Shown here piece after piece: positions 51,511 to 60,090 of a DNA stretch of 64,000 bases. Position 1 is the first letter of the stretch. Each line of letters begins with the position of its first letter. The notes beneath the pieces are model-generated. The model worked only from the letters and a program-made list of their open reading frames with translations, was not told where the DNA came from and made no database searches. Origin of the DNA: Acholeplasma laidlawii_A (GTDB lineage: Bacteria; Bacillota_I; Bacilli_A; Acholeplasmatales; Acholeplasmataceae). The DNA lies in assembly GCF_030166555.2 (NCBI RefSeq), contig NZ_CP126461.2; one strand, written 5' to 3'. The translations under genes and the position numbers were made by a program.

Positions 51511-52434
51511 TTATGTAGTAAATACAATACAACTTGGTTCTGGAATATTTATAGTTTTAAGAAATTTAAGTGCGCCTGTTTCTTGATTGCGTTCAAAGAT
51601 AGCAACATTATTTGAATGCATATTACCTACCACTAAATGAGATTCATCTAATGAGATATTAAAATCTCTTGGATGTTTTCCGTTGGTATTATAAATACGT
51701 TTTTGACGTAATGAACCGTCTTCTAAAACTTCAAAGTGCGTGATAGCATCAAATCCTCTATTAGAAACATATAAGTGTTTACCATTTTCTGTAATACGAA
51801 TAGCAGCACCACTAATACCTTGGAAATTTTTATCTAAGGTTTTATATTTTTTAACAAAATCCAATTTCTCATTAAATGCATAGATTTCACGAGAGTATTC
51901 TGTTAAACAATAAACAAACCCTTTATCGGATACGACTAAGTGTCTTGGTCCTACACCTTTATGAAGCGTTAAATCTTTTTTAGGTACCAACTGTAGGTCA
52001 CTACCAATTGTATAGGTAAAAATCGTATCTAAACCTAGATCACAAACAAATAATGTTTGGCTAGCACTGTCATAATAAGCTTGATGTGCATGAGAACCAG
52101 TTGGATAAATAATTGATTGGATCTTTTTGGTTAATGTACCATCAAATTTATAAGTAGAGATTTGGCCAGAATGATAGTTTGCTGTAAAGATTATTTCCAA
52201 TGTAGGTTCATAAAACAAATGACAAGGACTACTATATTCAGTGTGATCTTCATATATTAGTGTATCGCCTTGATAAATCTCAATCCCACCATGTGCGATT
52301 GTAAATAAATAACCATCTTGAATTGTAAAATAGGTAGGGTTGAATAATTTTTGATGTAAAGAAACTTTGCCCTCATCGACTAGATATATACCCTCTGAAG
52401 TGTTTCTTGTATAAGTTCCAACTAAAAATTTCAT
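51511..52434 (-). CDS. Lactonase-family seven-bladed beta-propeller (6-phosphogluconolactonase-like)
   Basis: 307 residues from ATG at 52434, with GAGG about 8 bases upstream; an in-frame TTG at 52446 is less likely. It has the propeller repeats of the YbhE/Pgl type: MKFLVGTYT, SHAHQAYYDSASQTLFVCDLGLD, GVGPRHLVVS, NGKHLYVSNRG, NTNGKHPRDFNISLDESHLVVGN. The family hydrolyses 6-phosphogluconolactone. No other oxidative pentose-phosphate gene is nearby, so the substrate is inferred. Confidence 0.87.
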   Translation of the reverse strand: MKFLVGTYTRNTSEGIYLVDEGKVSLHQKLFNPTYFTIQDGYLFTIAHGGIEIYQGDTLIYEDHTEYSSPCHLFYEPTLEIIFTANYHSGQISTYKFDGTLTKKIQSIIYPTGSHAHQAYYDSASQTLFVCDLGLDTIFTYTIGSDLQLVPKKDLTLHKGVGPRHLVVSDKGFVYCLTEYSREIYAFNEKLDFVKKYKTLDKNFQGISGAAIRITENGKHLYVSNRGFDAITHFEVLEDGSLRQKRIYNTNGKHPRDFNISLDESHLVVGNMHSNNVAIFERNQETGALKFLKTINIPEPSCIVFTT

Positions 52435-52458
52435 AATCATCCTCAACTTTCAACAACT

Positions 52459-52467
52459 ATTATATCA
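52459..52467 (-). promoter_or_regulatory. Extended -10 promoter of the lactonase gene
   Basis: Minus-strand TGA-TATAAT, about 25 bases before the start. Confidence 0.6.
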
Positions 52468-52569
52468 CGTATTTCATAGTGGATAAACACTAGAAATTCT
52501 TAATATTTTAATTAATACTTTGAAGTTAAAACTTTTTCGATATCAAAACACTAGACAATAGATATTTTG

Positions 52570-52578
52570 TGATATAAT
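52570..52578 (+). promoter_or_regulatory. Extended -10 promoter of acpP
   Basis: TGA-TATAAT, with TAGACA 15 bases before the hexamer. The start would be near 52585, ahead of TAGGAGGT. Confidence 0.65.
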
Positions 52579-52617
52579 GAACTGTACAAATTAGGAAAAC
52601 TGTAGGAGGTTTTTAAT

Positions 52618-52848
52618 ATGGATATTTTTGATAAAGTCAAAGGACTTATCGTTGATGAACTTGCAGTAGATGCATCTTTAGTAAATCCTGATGCTAGATT
52701 AGTAGAAGATTTAGGCGCAGATTCAATCGATGCTGTAGAGTTAATCATGACTGTAGAAGACGCATTCTCAATTGAAATTTCAGACGAAGTTCTACAAAAT
52801 ATCAAAACTGTGAATGATTTGGTTTCATATATCAAAGACAATCAATAG
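52618..52848 (+). CDS. acpP: Acyl carrier protein
   Basis: 76 residues, acidic and helical. The phosphopantetheine site is Ser36 in DLGADSIDAVELIM (DSID instead of the commoner DSLD, a conservative change). It carries acyl chains for fatty-acid and phospholipid synthesis and would supply PlsX. It is a single-gene unit with a strong TAGGAGGT site, its own promoter and a terminator, rather than lying in a fab cluster. Confidence 0.96.
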   Translation: MDIFDKVKGLIVDELAVDASLVNPDARLVEDLGADSIDAVELIMTVEDAFSIEISDEVLQNIKTVNDLVSYIKDNQ

Positions 52849-52856
52849 TAAAAATC

Positions 52857-52883
52857 ATCTCCTCTATAGAGGGGATTTTTTTT
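52857..52883 (+). terminator. Terminator after acpP
   Basis: ATCTCCTCT (52857-52865) pairs with AGAGGGGAT (52868-52876, one G-T), followed by T8. Confidence 0.87.
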
Positions 52884-52910
52884 ACATTGAAAAAAGACCT
52901 AGAATTGTAT

Positions 52911-52916
52911 ATAATA
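52911..52916 (+). promoter_or_regulatory. -10 of leuS
   Basis: TATAAT, with a TG two bases upstream of the hexamer instead of one. The start would be near 52923, leaving a short leader before ATG 52941. Confidence 0.5.
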
Positions 52917-52940
52917 GAGTGAATGAGTGAGGTTAAGAAT

Positions 52941-55352
52941 ATGCATAAATATGAACACAGAAAAATAGAAGAAAAATGGCAAAAACATTGGTTAGACAAT
53001 AAGTTGTTTAAAACTAAAAACGATAGATTTCATGAGAAATACTATGTTTTAGATATGTTTCCATACCCTTCAGCCTCAGGACTACATGTGGGGCACATCG
53101 AAGGATATACAGCAACAGATATCATGTCACGTTTAAAACGTATGCAAGGATTTAATGTGTTACATCCAATGGGGTGGGATGCATATGGGTTACCTTCTGA
53201 ACAATATGCCCTTGCAACCGGAAAAGATCCGAAATCTTTCACATACCAAAATATTAGTAATTTCAAAAGACAAATTATTGAAATGGGTAAAGGTGTAGAT
53301 TGGGATAAAGAACTAGCTACAACAGACCCTGAGTATTTTAAATGGACTCAGTGGATTTTTAAACGTCTTTATGAAAAGGGGTTAGCTGTCTTAAAAGATG
53401 TTGAAGTCAATTGGTGTGAAGGTTTAGGTACAGTACTTGCTAATGATGAAATAGAAATCATTAATGGACAAATGGTCTCTGAACGCGGACATTATCCAGT
53501 TATTAAAAAGCCGATGCGCCAATGGGTATTAAGAATTACTGAATATGCAGATAGATTACTTGATGATCTTGCTTTAGTAGATTGGCCTGAAAATTTAAAA
53601 GAAATGCAACGCAACTGGATTGGAAAATCTAGTGGTGCCGTAATTGAATTTGAAGTGGCATCGACAGATTACAAATTTGAAATATTTACGACAAGACCAG
53701 ATACCATTTACGGTGTAACTTACTGTGTACTTTCACCAGAACATCCGCTTGTAGAAAAAATCGTGACTAAAGATGAAGAAAAAGATGTTTTAAAATACAT
53801 TGAACAAACGAAAATGAAGTCTGATTTAGATCGTATTGCAGATAAAACTAAAACAGGTGTTTTTACTGGTGCATTTGCAAAACACCCTCTAACAAACCAA
53901 TTGATTCCGATTTGGATTGGTGACTATGTACTACCTCAATATGGTATGGGCGCTGTCATGGCAGTTCCTGCACATGATGACAGAGACTATGATTTTGCGA
54001 TGCAATATGGTTTAAACATTATAGAAGTTATTAAAGGTGGTAGTGAAGGTGCGTATACTGGAGACGGTATTCATCATCACTCCGGTATCATTGATGGATT
54101 GTATAATGATGAGGCTATTGAAAAAATAACTAAACATTTAGAAGATCGTAAAAAAGGGTATAAACACCATACTTATAAATTAAGAGATTGGGTTTTTAGT
54201 CGTCAAAGATATTGGGGCGAACCATTCCCTGTAATTTATGATGAAGACGGACAAATTCATTTAGTACCAGATGACGAATTACCACTAGAATTACCTTATC
54301 TTGAATTTATTAAACCAAGTGGAACTGGTGAATCACCACTAGCTAATGCACATGATTGGTTATATGTTGATATTAACGGAAAAAAAGGTAGACGTGATAC
54401 AAACACCATGCCTCAACTAGCAGGCTCAAGTTGGTATTATATTGGGTACATCCTAAAATCTAATTTAGGTTATATTCCGCTTGATTCTAAAGAAGCTAAA
54501 GCAGTACTTGATCAGTTCTTACCAGTTGATCTTTATGTTGGTGGAACAGAACATGCAGTGGGGCATTTACTTTATGCAAGATTCTGGCATAAATTCTTCT
54601 ATGATCTAGGATTTGTAAGTTCCAAAGAACCGTTCATGAAACTTGTAAACCAAGGTATGATTTTAGGTGCTGACCACTCTAAGATGAGTAAATCAAAAGG
54701 AAATAGTGTCTCACCAGATGACTTTATTCAAAGTCATGGTGCAGATGCACTAAGACTGTTTGAGATGTTCATGGGGCCTTTAGAAGCTGAAAAACCATGG
54801 AGTAATGAGGGATTAGATGGGGCTAAGCGTTTCTTAGACCGTGTTTGGAGAATGTTTGATTTTGAAATCACTCAACAACCAGTAGAGTCACTACAAACCG
54901 TTTATCACCAAACTGTAAAAAAAGTTACAGAAGATTATGAAAAGTTAGCATTTAATACAGCAATCTCTCAAATGATGATTTTTGTTAATGAAGTCTATAA
55001 GACCAAAGTAATTGGTGCAGCTCAAGCAAGAGGATTCTTAAAATTATTAAATCCAATTGCACCTCACTTAACAGAAGAAATTAACGAGACCGTGTTAAAA
55101 CATCATGAAGATTTAGTTTATTCTGAATGGCCAACTTATGATGAATCATTCTTAATTGAAACAGAAGTTGAAGTAGCTATCCAAGTAAATGGAAAACTAC
55201 GTGGTAGACTTCAAGTAAAAAAAGATATGGTGGAAGAAGATCTTAAAAAACTAGCGCTTGAACACGAGAATGTCATCAAGCACGTTGAAGGATTAACAAT
55301 TGTTAAAGTCATTGTTATACCAAATAAGATTGTAAATATCGTTGTAAGATAA
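52941..55352 (+). CDS. leuS: Leucyl-tRNA synthetase
   Basis: About 803 residues from ATG 52941 (TGAGG upstream). An ATG at 52923 lies at the predicted transcript start and adds six non-family residues. The class I motifs are PSASGLHVGHIEGY (HIGH equivalent) and KMSKSKGN. The editing domain (about 220-410) includes FTTRPDTIYGVTY and VPAHDDRDY. The anticodon-binding and C-terminal domains are complete. A strong terminator follows. Confidence 0.97.
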   Translation: MHKYEHRKIEEKWQKHWLDNKLFKTKNDRFHEKYYVLDMFPYPSASGLHVGHIEGYTATDIMSRLKRMQGFNVLHPMGWDAYGLPSEQYALATGKDPKSFTYQNISNFKRQIIEMGKGVDWDKELATTDPEYFKWTQWIFKRLYEKGLAVLKDVEVNWCEGLGTVLANDEIEIINGQMVSERGHYPVIKKPMRQWVLRITEYADRLLDDLALVDWPENLKEMQRNWIGKSSGAVIEFEVASTDYKFEIFTTRPDTIYGVTYCVLSPEHPLVEKIVTKDEEKDVLKYIEQTKMKSDLDRIADKTKTGVFTGAFAKHPLTNQLIPIWIGDYVLPQYGMGAVMAVPAHDDRDYDFAMQYGLNIIEVIKGGSEGAYTGDGIHHHSGIIDGLYNDEAIEKITKHLEDRKKGYKHHTYKLRDWVFSRQRYWGEPFPVIYDEDGQIHLVPDDELPLELPYLEFIKPSGTGESPLANAHDWLYVDINGKKGRRDTNTMPQLAGSSWYYIGYILKSNLGYIPLDSKEAKAVLDQFLPVDLYVGGTEHAVGHLLYARFWHKFFYDLGFVSSKEPFMKLVNQGMILGADHSKMSKSKGNSVSPDDFIQSHGADALRLFEMFMGPLEAEKPWSNEGLDGAKRFLDRVWRMFDFEITQQPVESLQTVYHQTVKKVTEDYEKLAFNTAISQMMIFVNEVYKTKVIGAAQARGFLKLLNPIAPHLTEEINETVLKHHEDLVYSEWPTYDESFLIETEVEVAIQVNGKLRGRLQVKKDMVEEDLKKLALEHENVIKHVEGLTIVKVIVIPNKIVNIVVR

Positions 55353-55363
55353 AAAAACCAAGT

Positions 55364-55412
55364 GTGCTTCTATTTAAAATCATATTAAGTGATATAAATA
55401 GAAGCACTTTTT
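55364..55412 (+). terminator. Terminator after leuS
   Basis: GTGCTTCTATTT (55364-55375) pairs perfectly with AAATAGAAGCAC (55396-55407), then T's. Confidence 0.83.
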
Positions 55413-55448
55413 ATTATATAAAATATAAAGAAATAAATTTTTATAAAG

Positions 55449-55454
55449 TATAAT
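55449..55454 (+). promoter_or_regulatory. -10 of the histidine phosphatase gene
   Basis: TATAAT, about 30 bases before the start and followed by AAGGGG. Confidence 0.45.
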
Positions 55455-55484
55455 AGATTTAAAACATAGAGTAAGGGGATTCGT

Positions 55485-56012
55485 ATGGCAAAATTTATCT
55501 TAATTAGACACGCAGAACCAAGATATGATGAAGTAGACGAAAGAGGCTACTTTGGCATGGGGCATGAACTAGGCAGATTAACTGAAAATGGTGAACAACA
55601 AGCACAATTTAGAGGAAGTGATACCTCTTTATTAGGTGCGGATATAATTATTTCATCACCCTATACAAGAGCACTTCAAACAGCAGCCACCATCTCAAGA
55701 TTAACCAATATTCAGCTAAGGGTAGAAAATGATTTACATGAGTGGATGCCCGATATGACACACACTTACAAAATTGATGATTTTAGAAAACTTTATCAAG
55801 AATACCGTGATTCAAAAGGTATTAGAAAAGAATCAACAGTGTATAATTGGGAAACATATGAACACTTAAAGACTAGGTTATTTAGTGTTTTAGATAAGTA
55901 TAAACATTTAGATAAAGTCATAGTAGTATGTCATGGGCTGATTATGTCAGCGGCAGGTGATTTTGAGCAATTATTTGATTTTGTAGAAAAATTAGAAATT
56001 GATTATAAATAA
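55485..56012 (+). CDS. Histidine phosphatase (phosphoglycerate-mutase-like)
   Basis: 175 residues. The catalytic LIRHAEPRYDE (RHxx motif) opens the protein. The second histidine is in VVCHGLIMSA, and SPYTRALQTAATIS supplies the arginine. The length fits a small phosphatase of the cofactor-dependent mutase superfamily rather than a glycolytic mutase; the substrate is unknown. An IS1182-like element begins 11 bases after the stop. Confidence 0.85.
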   Translation: MAKFILIRHAEPRYDEVDERGYFGMGHELGRLTENGEQQAQFRGSDTSLLGADIIISSPYTRALQTAATISRLTNIQLRVENDLHEWMPDMTHTYKIDDFRKLYQEYRDSKGIRKESTVYNWETYEHLKTRLFSVLDKYKHLDKVIVVCHGLIMSAAGDFEQLFDFVEKLEIDYK

Positions 56013-56068
56013 TAAAATTGAAGGGACTGTAAAGAAATGAAGATTTGATAATCATATATCAGCTCTTC

Positions 56069-56090
56069 AGGACTTAAACAGTCCTTTTTC
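56069..56090 (+). terminator. Plus-strand terminator in the left end of the IS1182 element
   Basis: AGGACT (56069-56074) pairs with AGTCCT (56080-56085), then T's. It would end transcripts arriving from the histidine phosphatase gene. Confidence 0.7.
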
Positions 56091-56189
56091 TTTATATCCA
56101 TATGTATGATGTGGAAAACTTTCGTTTTTGACCTTTTTTAGGCATACTAAAAAGAGATTTATTAAAACCTTTAGTTTTCCACTCGATAA

Positions 56190-57689
56190 CTATTCAGTTA
56201 TTCTATACTTTTTGTTGTAGTATTTTCTTAAATTATATCCAATAGCTGTTAGGAAAAACTCCATTTTAACATTTACAGTACCACGGCGTCTAAATCGTCT
56301 CACATTAAACGCTTCTTTAATAACTCCAAATGCACCTTCAACTTGAATTGACCTCTGATTTCTAAGGTCAATTCCAAGTGGTGATTTAAGATTTTTAATG
56401 ACTTCTCTTTGGTACTCAAGATTTTCATTATTAATCTCTTTCTGTTTACCATTTGGTAGTTCGTAAACTTCATTACCCTTTTTATTCTTATGGACATATT
56501 TTAATACATCACCATTAGGTGATTTAAAGTCATCGCCTTCTTTAATAAGATTGAGTGCGAAATAAGGATCGTTCATCCGTTTCTTATCATTCGTATCTTT
56601 ACTATACATCGTGTACTTTTGGAATAACTCCATGTGATTAAGTTTTAAGTACCTGTAGTTAACTAGTCCGCCATATCCAGCGTCTGCTACAGGATATTTT
56701 GGATAATATCCATAGCTTTGTTTAAATCCTTCTAAAAATGGAATGAAGGTTTTATAATCACTGCGGTCTTGATAAATATCCATATGTAGAATATATTCAT
56801 CAGCTACACCAATTTGAATATTGTATCCTGGCTTTAATTGACTGTTTCTCATATGGTCTTCCTTCATATGCATAAACGTTGCTGATTTATCGGTTTTTGC
56901 ATATGAATTTCTATCAGGTCCCATAATATCTAAATGGTTTTGATATTCATTTAATTTAGTTATATAGTCTAGGATATGTTCATAATCTCTTTGTAGAGGG
57001 GCTTTTCTCTTGCCTTTGCCCGCTACAAAGTTGATTTTATGTAGTTTGATTTCTTTATCTAAAAAATCTTTAATCTTAAATAGATAGGTTGCATCATAGG
57101 TTTCATGTGTATTAAAAAGCATATCGCTTTCTTGATATCTTAAATTTAATTCGGTGAGTAATTTACTTATTTTCTTATAGAGCTTATCTCGAAACTTTTC
57201 TACTGACCCACGCCAAGTAAAACTATATTTATTAGCTACTGATTCTATCTTGGTACCATCAATAAATAAGTTATTAGTATCTATGTTTTCTTCCTTGATT
57301 AGGTACTTTGTTAATTCATAGAAGATGTTATCAATTCCATTTACTAAGTATTTGTCCATAAATGTCTTGATGGTTTGATGACTTGGCATGAGTTCATCTG
57401 TTAGCAACATGATTCTTATATCATTTCTTGCAGCTTTGGCCATGTCCCTTAGTGTTTGAATCTTTTCCATTTGACAGAATAAGATCAGTTTTAACATCTG
57501 ATGCGGATTATATCCGATACGACCTCTCGTATCTTTCGGATATTTCAAGTATTTGTCTATCTCCAATTTACTAAATACTTCATCAAATGTACGAACTTCA
57601 CTATCAAACGGTATCTTTATATCTAAAGATAGTGGTAATTTTAACTGTTTTGAGTTAAAATAGTTAGGTATATGATTGTTAGTTTGCAT
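56190..57689 (-). CDS. IS1182-family transposase
   Basis: 499 residues. The N-terminal helical region includes RGRIGYNPHQMLKLILFCQMEK, typical of this group. The DDE catalytic domain starts LFIDGTKIESVANKY (first Asp), with VADAGYGG as the second, and the glutamate in the C-terminal QVEGAFGVIKEAFNVRRFRRRG. The frame is intact. TATAAT (57696-57701) sits only 6 bases before the ATG with no ribosome site, so the message may be leaderless. Confidence 0.93.
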   Translation of the reverse strand: MQTNNHIPNYFNSKQLKLPLSLDIKIPFDSEVRTFDEVFSKLEIDKYLKYPKDTRGRIGYNPHQMLKLILFCQMEKIQTLRDMAKAARNDIRIMLLTDELMPSHQTIKTFMDKYLVNGIDNIFYELTKYLIKEENIDTNNLFIDGTKIESVANKYSFTWRGSVEKFRDKLYKKISKLLTELNLRYQESDMLFNTHETYDATYLFKIKDFLDKEIKLHKINFVAGKGKRKAPLQRDYEHILDYITKLNEYQNHLDIMGPDRNSYAKTDKSATFMHMKEDHMRNSQLKPGYNIQIGVADEYILHMDIYQDRSDYKTFIPFLEGFKQSYGYYPKYPVADAGYGGLVNYRYLKLNHMELFQKYTMYSKDTNDKKRMNDPYFALNLIKEGDDFKSPNGDVLKYVHKNKKGNEVYELPNGKQKEINNENLEYQREVIKNLKSPLGIDLRNQRSIQVEGAFGVIKEAFNVRRFRRRGTVNVKMEFFLTAIGYNLRKYYNKKYRITE

Positions 57690-57695
57690 ACTTCA

Positions 57696-57701
57696 ATTAT
57701 A
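57696..57701 (-). promoter_or_regulatory. -10 of the IS1182 transposase
   Basis: Minus-strand TATAAT, 6 bases before the ATG, directly downstream of the hairpin at 57702-57738. Confidence 0.5.
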
Positions 57702-57738
57702 CCAAAAAACCGCCCTGGTCTCCAGAGCGGCTTTTTGG
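57702..57738 (-). terminator. Hairpin terminator at the right end of the IS1182 element
   Basis: CCAAAAAACCGCCCTGG (57702-57718) pairs with CCAGAGCGGCTTTTTGG (57722-57738) at 15 of 17 positions. T runs occur on both strands. On the minus strand it would stop mnmM transcripts before the transposase. Confidence 0.75.
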
Positions 57739-57793
57739 TTTATAAGACTACAACTATTTTATTTCGTTACAGTCCCATTTATAGTGTATGTAT

Positions 57794-58318
57794 TTAGTAT
57801 GTATAAAAATAAATTAGCGGTGCATCTTTTTTAGTGATATGAGGAAGTCTTATGACTTCATACTTAATATCTTGTTTATCTAAAAAAGATTGTAGAGCAA
57901 CTTGTTCAATAATGCCTTCAGTATGACCTGGGTAAGCAACAATTAAGACAAATCCTTGATGCTTTTCATGTAAGGATTTTAAAGTGTTTACAGTAGATAT
58001 GTGGTGCGTTGTAATAATTTTATCACCTTTAGGTAGGTAACCTAAATTAAAGATGACACCATCATAGTTAGAGATGAGTTTTGTTATATGCTCATGTGAT
58101 GTATGGTGGAATGTGATATTGTCTAAATCTTTTGTAAGATGTCTAGTATTATCTAGAGCTTCTTGTTGAATATCAAAGGCATGCACATGTTCTACTCTAG
58201 AAGCTAAAAACATAGTATCATGACCATTACCGCAGGTAGCATCAATTATCGTCATATATGGTTTAATATGTTTTAATAAGATATTGTGTGCAAGATCAAT
58301 TACGTTTGCTTTCTTCAT
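57794..58318 (-). CDS. mnmM: YtqB-type SAM-dependent methyltransferase (MnmM-like)
   Basis: 174 residues. The Rossmann methyltransferase fold has the SAM loop TIIDATCGNGHDTMFLAS and VHAFDIQQEAL. The family block FNLGYLPKGDK is typical of YtqB, assigned in Bacillus as the tRNA wobble-uridine methyltransferase MnmM. It overlaps the upstream radical SAM gene by 23 bases, the ytqA-ytqB pair seen in Bacillus. The IS1182 element lies 17 bases past its stop. Confidence 0.82.
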   Translation of the reverse strand: MKKANVIDLAHNILLKHIKPYMTIIDATCGNGHDTMFLASRVEHVHAFDIQQEALDNTRHLTKDLDNITFHHTSHEHITKLISNYDGVIFNLGYLPKGDKIITTHHISTVNTLKSLHEKHQGFVLIVAYPGHTEGIIEQVALQSFLDKQDIKYEVIRLPHITKKDAPLIYFYTY

Positions 58319-59240
58319 AGTAAGCTCCTTGAAATAGCCCTAATTTTCTTAATCTCTTATCAATTTCATTAGCAACAACAAACTTCTTTTTTGTCCAAAG
58401 TGGAGCGATTAACATCTCTTCAGGAGCATCACCAGTGACACGGTGAACAATGATATCTGGTCTTAACCAAAGAAGTTGGTCAGTTGTAATATCAACATAC
58501 TCTTCAAGTGTTAATAATTCCCATGGATTTTGAAGGTAATCATAACCCATCTTTGTTTTTTCCATTAAGTGAAGCATATGGATTTTAATCCCTTGAATCG
58601 GTAAAGTATTTAAGTGTTTAACTGTTTCTAACATCATATTTTTGTCTTCTGTTGGAAGACCATTAATGATATGTACAACCACTTCAATACCACGTTTATG
58701 TAACCTTAAAACCGCATCATCAAAGGTTTTTAGGTCGTGAGCACGATTGATCAAATCACTAGTAGACTGGTGTATCGTTTGAAGTCCTAGTTCCACTTGA
58801 ACAGGCATTCTAGTGTTTAGTTCCTCTAAGTAGTCTAAAACATCTTCAGGCAATGAATCAGGTCTAGTACCTAATGATATCATCACAATCTTAGGATCAA
58901 GTGTAATAGCTTCTTCATATATTTCTTTTAATCTAGGCAGTAGTGCATGGGTGTTAGTGTTTGCTTGAAAGTAAGCAATATATAAGCCGTCTTTCCATTT
59001 TTTATGCATCTGTTGTTTGATGTTTTCAAATTGTACTTTTAAAGAATCTCTTTTATCTCCGGCAAAGTCACCTGATCCCATCCAAGAACAAAAGGTGCAT
59101 CCGCCGGATGCAACTGTTCCATCAATGTTTGGGCAAGTAAAGCCTGCGTTTAAAGCAACCTTAAACACTTTTTGATTGTAAGTTTTTCTGTAATAATTAT
59201 TTAATGTATTGTAATGTTTTTCTTTTGTTAGTAAGTTCAT
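58296..59240 (-). CDS. YtqA-type radical SAM protein (MnmL-like)
   Basis: 314 residues. The radical-SAM cysteines are in GFTCPNIDGTVASGGCTFCSW (Cys-x14-Cys-x2-Cys), followed by a TIM-barrel-like fold (GLQTIHQSTSDLINRAH, VVHIINGLPTED). This is the TIGR01212/YtqA family. With mnmM it is thought to act in wobble-uridine (mnm5-type) tRNA modification in Bacillus. The promoter (TGA-TAAAAT, 59257-59265) is divergent from that of the next gene. Confidence 0.85.
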   Translation of the reverse strand: MNLLTKEKHYNTLNNYYRKTYNQKVFKVALNAGFTCPNIDGTVASGGCTFCSWMGSGDFAGDKRDSLKVQFENIKQQMHKKWKDGLYIAYFQANTNTHALLPRLKEIYEEAITLDPKIVMISLGTRPDSLPEDVLDYLEELNTRMPVQVELGLQTIHQSTSDLINRAHDLKTFDDAVLRLHKRGIEVVVHIINGLPTEDKNMMLETVKHLNTLPIQGIKIHMLHLMEKTKMGYDYLQNPWELLTLEEYVDITTDQLLWLRPDIIVHRVTGDAPEEMLIAPLWTKKKFVVANEIDKRLRKLGLFQGAYYEESKRN

Positions 59241-59256
59241 AGTTTCACCAATATTA

Positions 59257-59265
59257 ATTTTATCA
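59257..59265 (-). promoter_or_regulatory. Extended -10 promoter of the radical SAM-mnmM pair
   Basis: Minus-strand TGA-TAAAAT, only 14 bases from the divergent plus-strand extended -10 at 59280-59288, so the two promoters overlap. Confidence 0.55.
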
Positions 59266-59279
59266 TAACTGTCCTATTA

Positions 59280-59288
59280 TGTTATAAT
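59280..59288 (+). promoter_or_regulatory. Extended -10 promoter of the DUF1189-like gene and polC
   Basis: TGT-TATAAT; the start would be near 59295, followed by AGAAGGAAG. Confidence 0.6.
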
Positions 59289-59312
59289 AATTTAAGAAGG
59301 AAGTATAACAAT

Positions 59313-60080
59313 ATGTACCAAAGATTTAAAAGAGCTCTGTTAATACCAAGTGAACTATACTTATACCTAAAAGACTCATGGCTAAATGTTTGGGTTTACT
59401 TTTTTTTAATGCTCATGCTTACGGCACTACCTTTTATGATGATAACCTGGGCAAACACTGGATTTAGTGATCGTAACAAAATTGAAATTAAAGAGCAATT
59501 TGTTGAAAATTTAAGTGGAACACACAAAATAGTAGCTGGTGAACTTATCGTTGAACAAGAATTTTTAAATAGTGATAAATACATTAATCTAGATATCTAT
59601 ACGATTGGTATTGTAAATGCACCAACAAGTCTAGAATACCAAGGTATTCGCATCATTTTAATTAAAGATGGAGTGGAGTTATATACGTTTGGTGTACTAG
59701 CTAAAACATATAGTTATGATGAGTTAGGTCTTAGTGATTTTGATTTCTCAGATTATTCTTTAACAAACATTGATAAATTCATCAGAGGTATAAATCTCAT
59801 AGCCATAGAATATAGTGGGCCAACCAAAGTGTTTAGTAGTTTTGTTACACTCTTGTCATCAGCTATAGAACTTATATTCTTTGTAATTATTTCGGCTACT
59901 TTTTCTAGAACACTCATTCCATTTAAATTTAAATTTAAAATAGCTGTTTATGTGTTAACACCATATGTGGTGATGAGTTTGTTTGCATTATTTTTAGGTA
60001 GTGGATTATTTATATTTTTAGGCATCATTTTAATGATGATTTATATGCGTATAGCTTTTTCAAAGCTTAAAATGATATAG
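59313..60080 (+). CDS. Membrane protein, DUF1189-like
   Basis: 255 residues. One N-terminal membrane helix (about 27-48) is followed by a roughly 120-residue soluble segment, then three C-terminal helices (about 165-250). This layout and the start RFKRALLIPSELYLYLKDSW resemble the DUF1189 family, whose function is unknown; the match is tentative. It lies 10 bases before polC and probably shares its transcript. Confidence 0.55.
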   Translation: MYQRFKRALLIPSELYLYLKDSWLNVWVYFFLMLMLTALPFMMITWANTGFSDRNKIEIKEQFVENLSGTHKIVAGELIVEQEFLNSDKYINLDIYTIGIVNAPTSLEYQGIRIILIKDGVELYTFGVLAKTYSYDELGLSDFDFSDYSLTNIDKFIRGINLIAIEYSGPTKVFSSFVTLLSSAIELIFFVIISATFSRTLIPFKFKFKIAVYVLTPYVVMSLFALFLGSGLFIFLGIILMMIYMRIAFSKLKMI

Positions 60081-60090
60081 GAGTGAAATC

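Larger units (their letters stand above)
56023..57776 (-). mobile_element. IS1182-family insertion sequence
   Basis: 1754 bases. Terminal inverted repeats GGGACTGTAAAGAAAT (56023-56038) and ATTTCGTTACAGTCCC (57761-57776) match at 15 of 16 positions. One intact transposase lies on the minus strand. Both ends carry hairpins with T runs (56069-56090 and 57702-57738) that would stop transcription entering from outside. I see no clear target duplication (TGAA on the left, ATTT on the right). It lies in a short gap between two convergent genes. Confidence 0.9.

Noticed and set aside
56013..57790. Target-site duplication of the IS1182 element
   Set aside because: Bases next to the inverted repeats (TGAA on the left, ATTT on the right) do not match, so no duplication is claimed.
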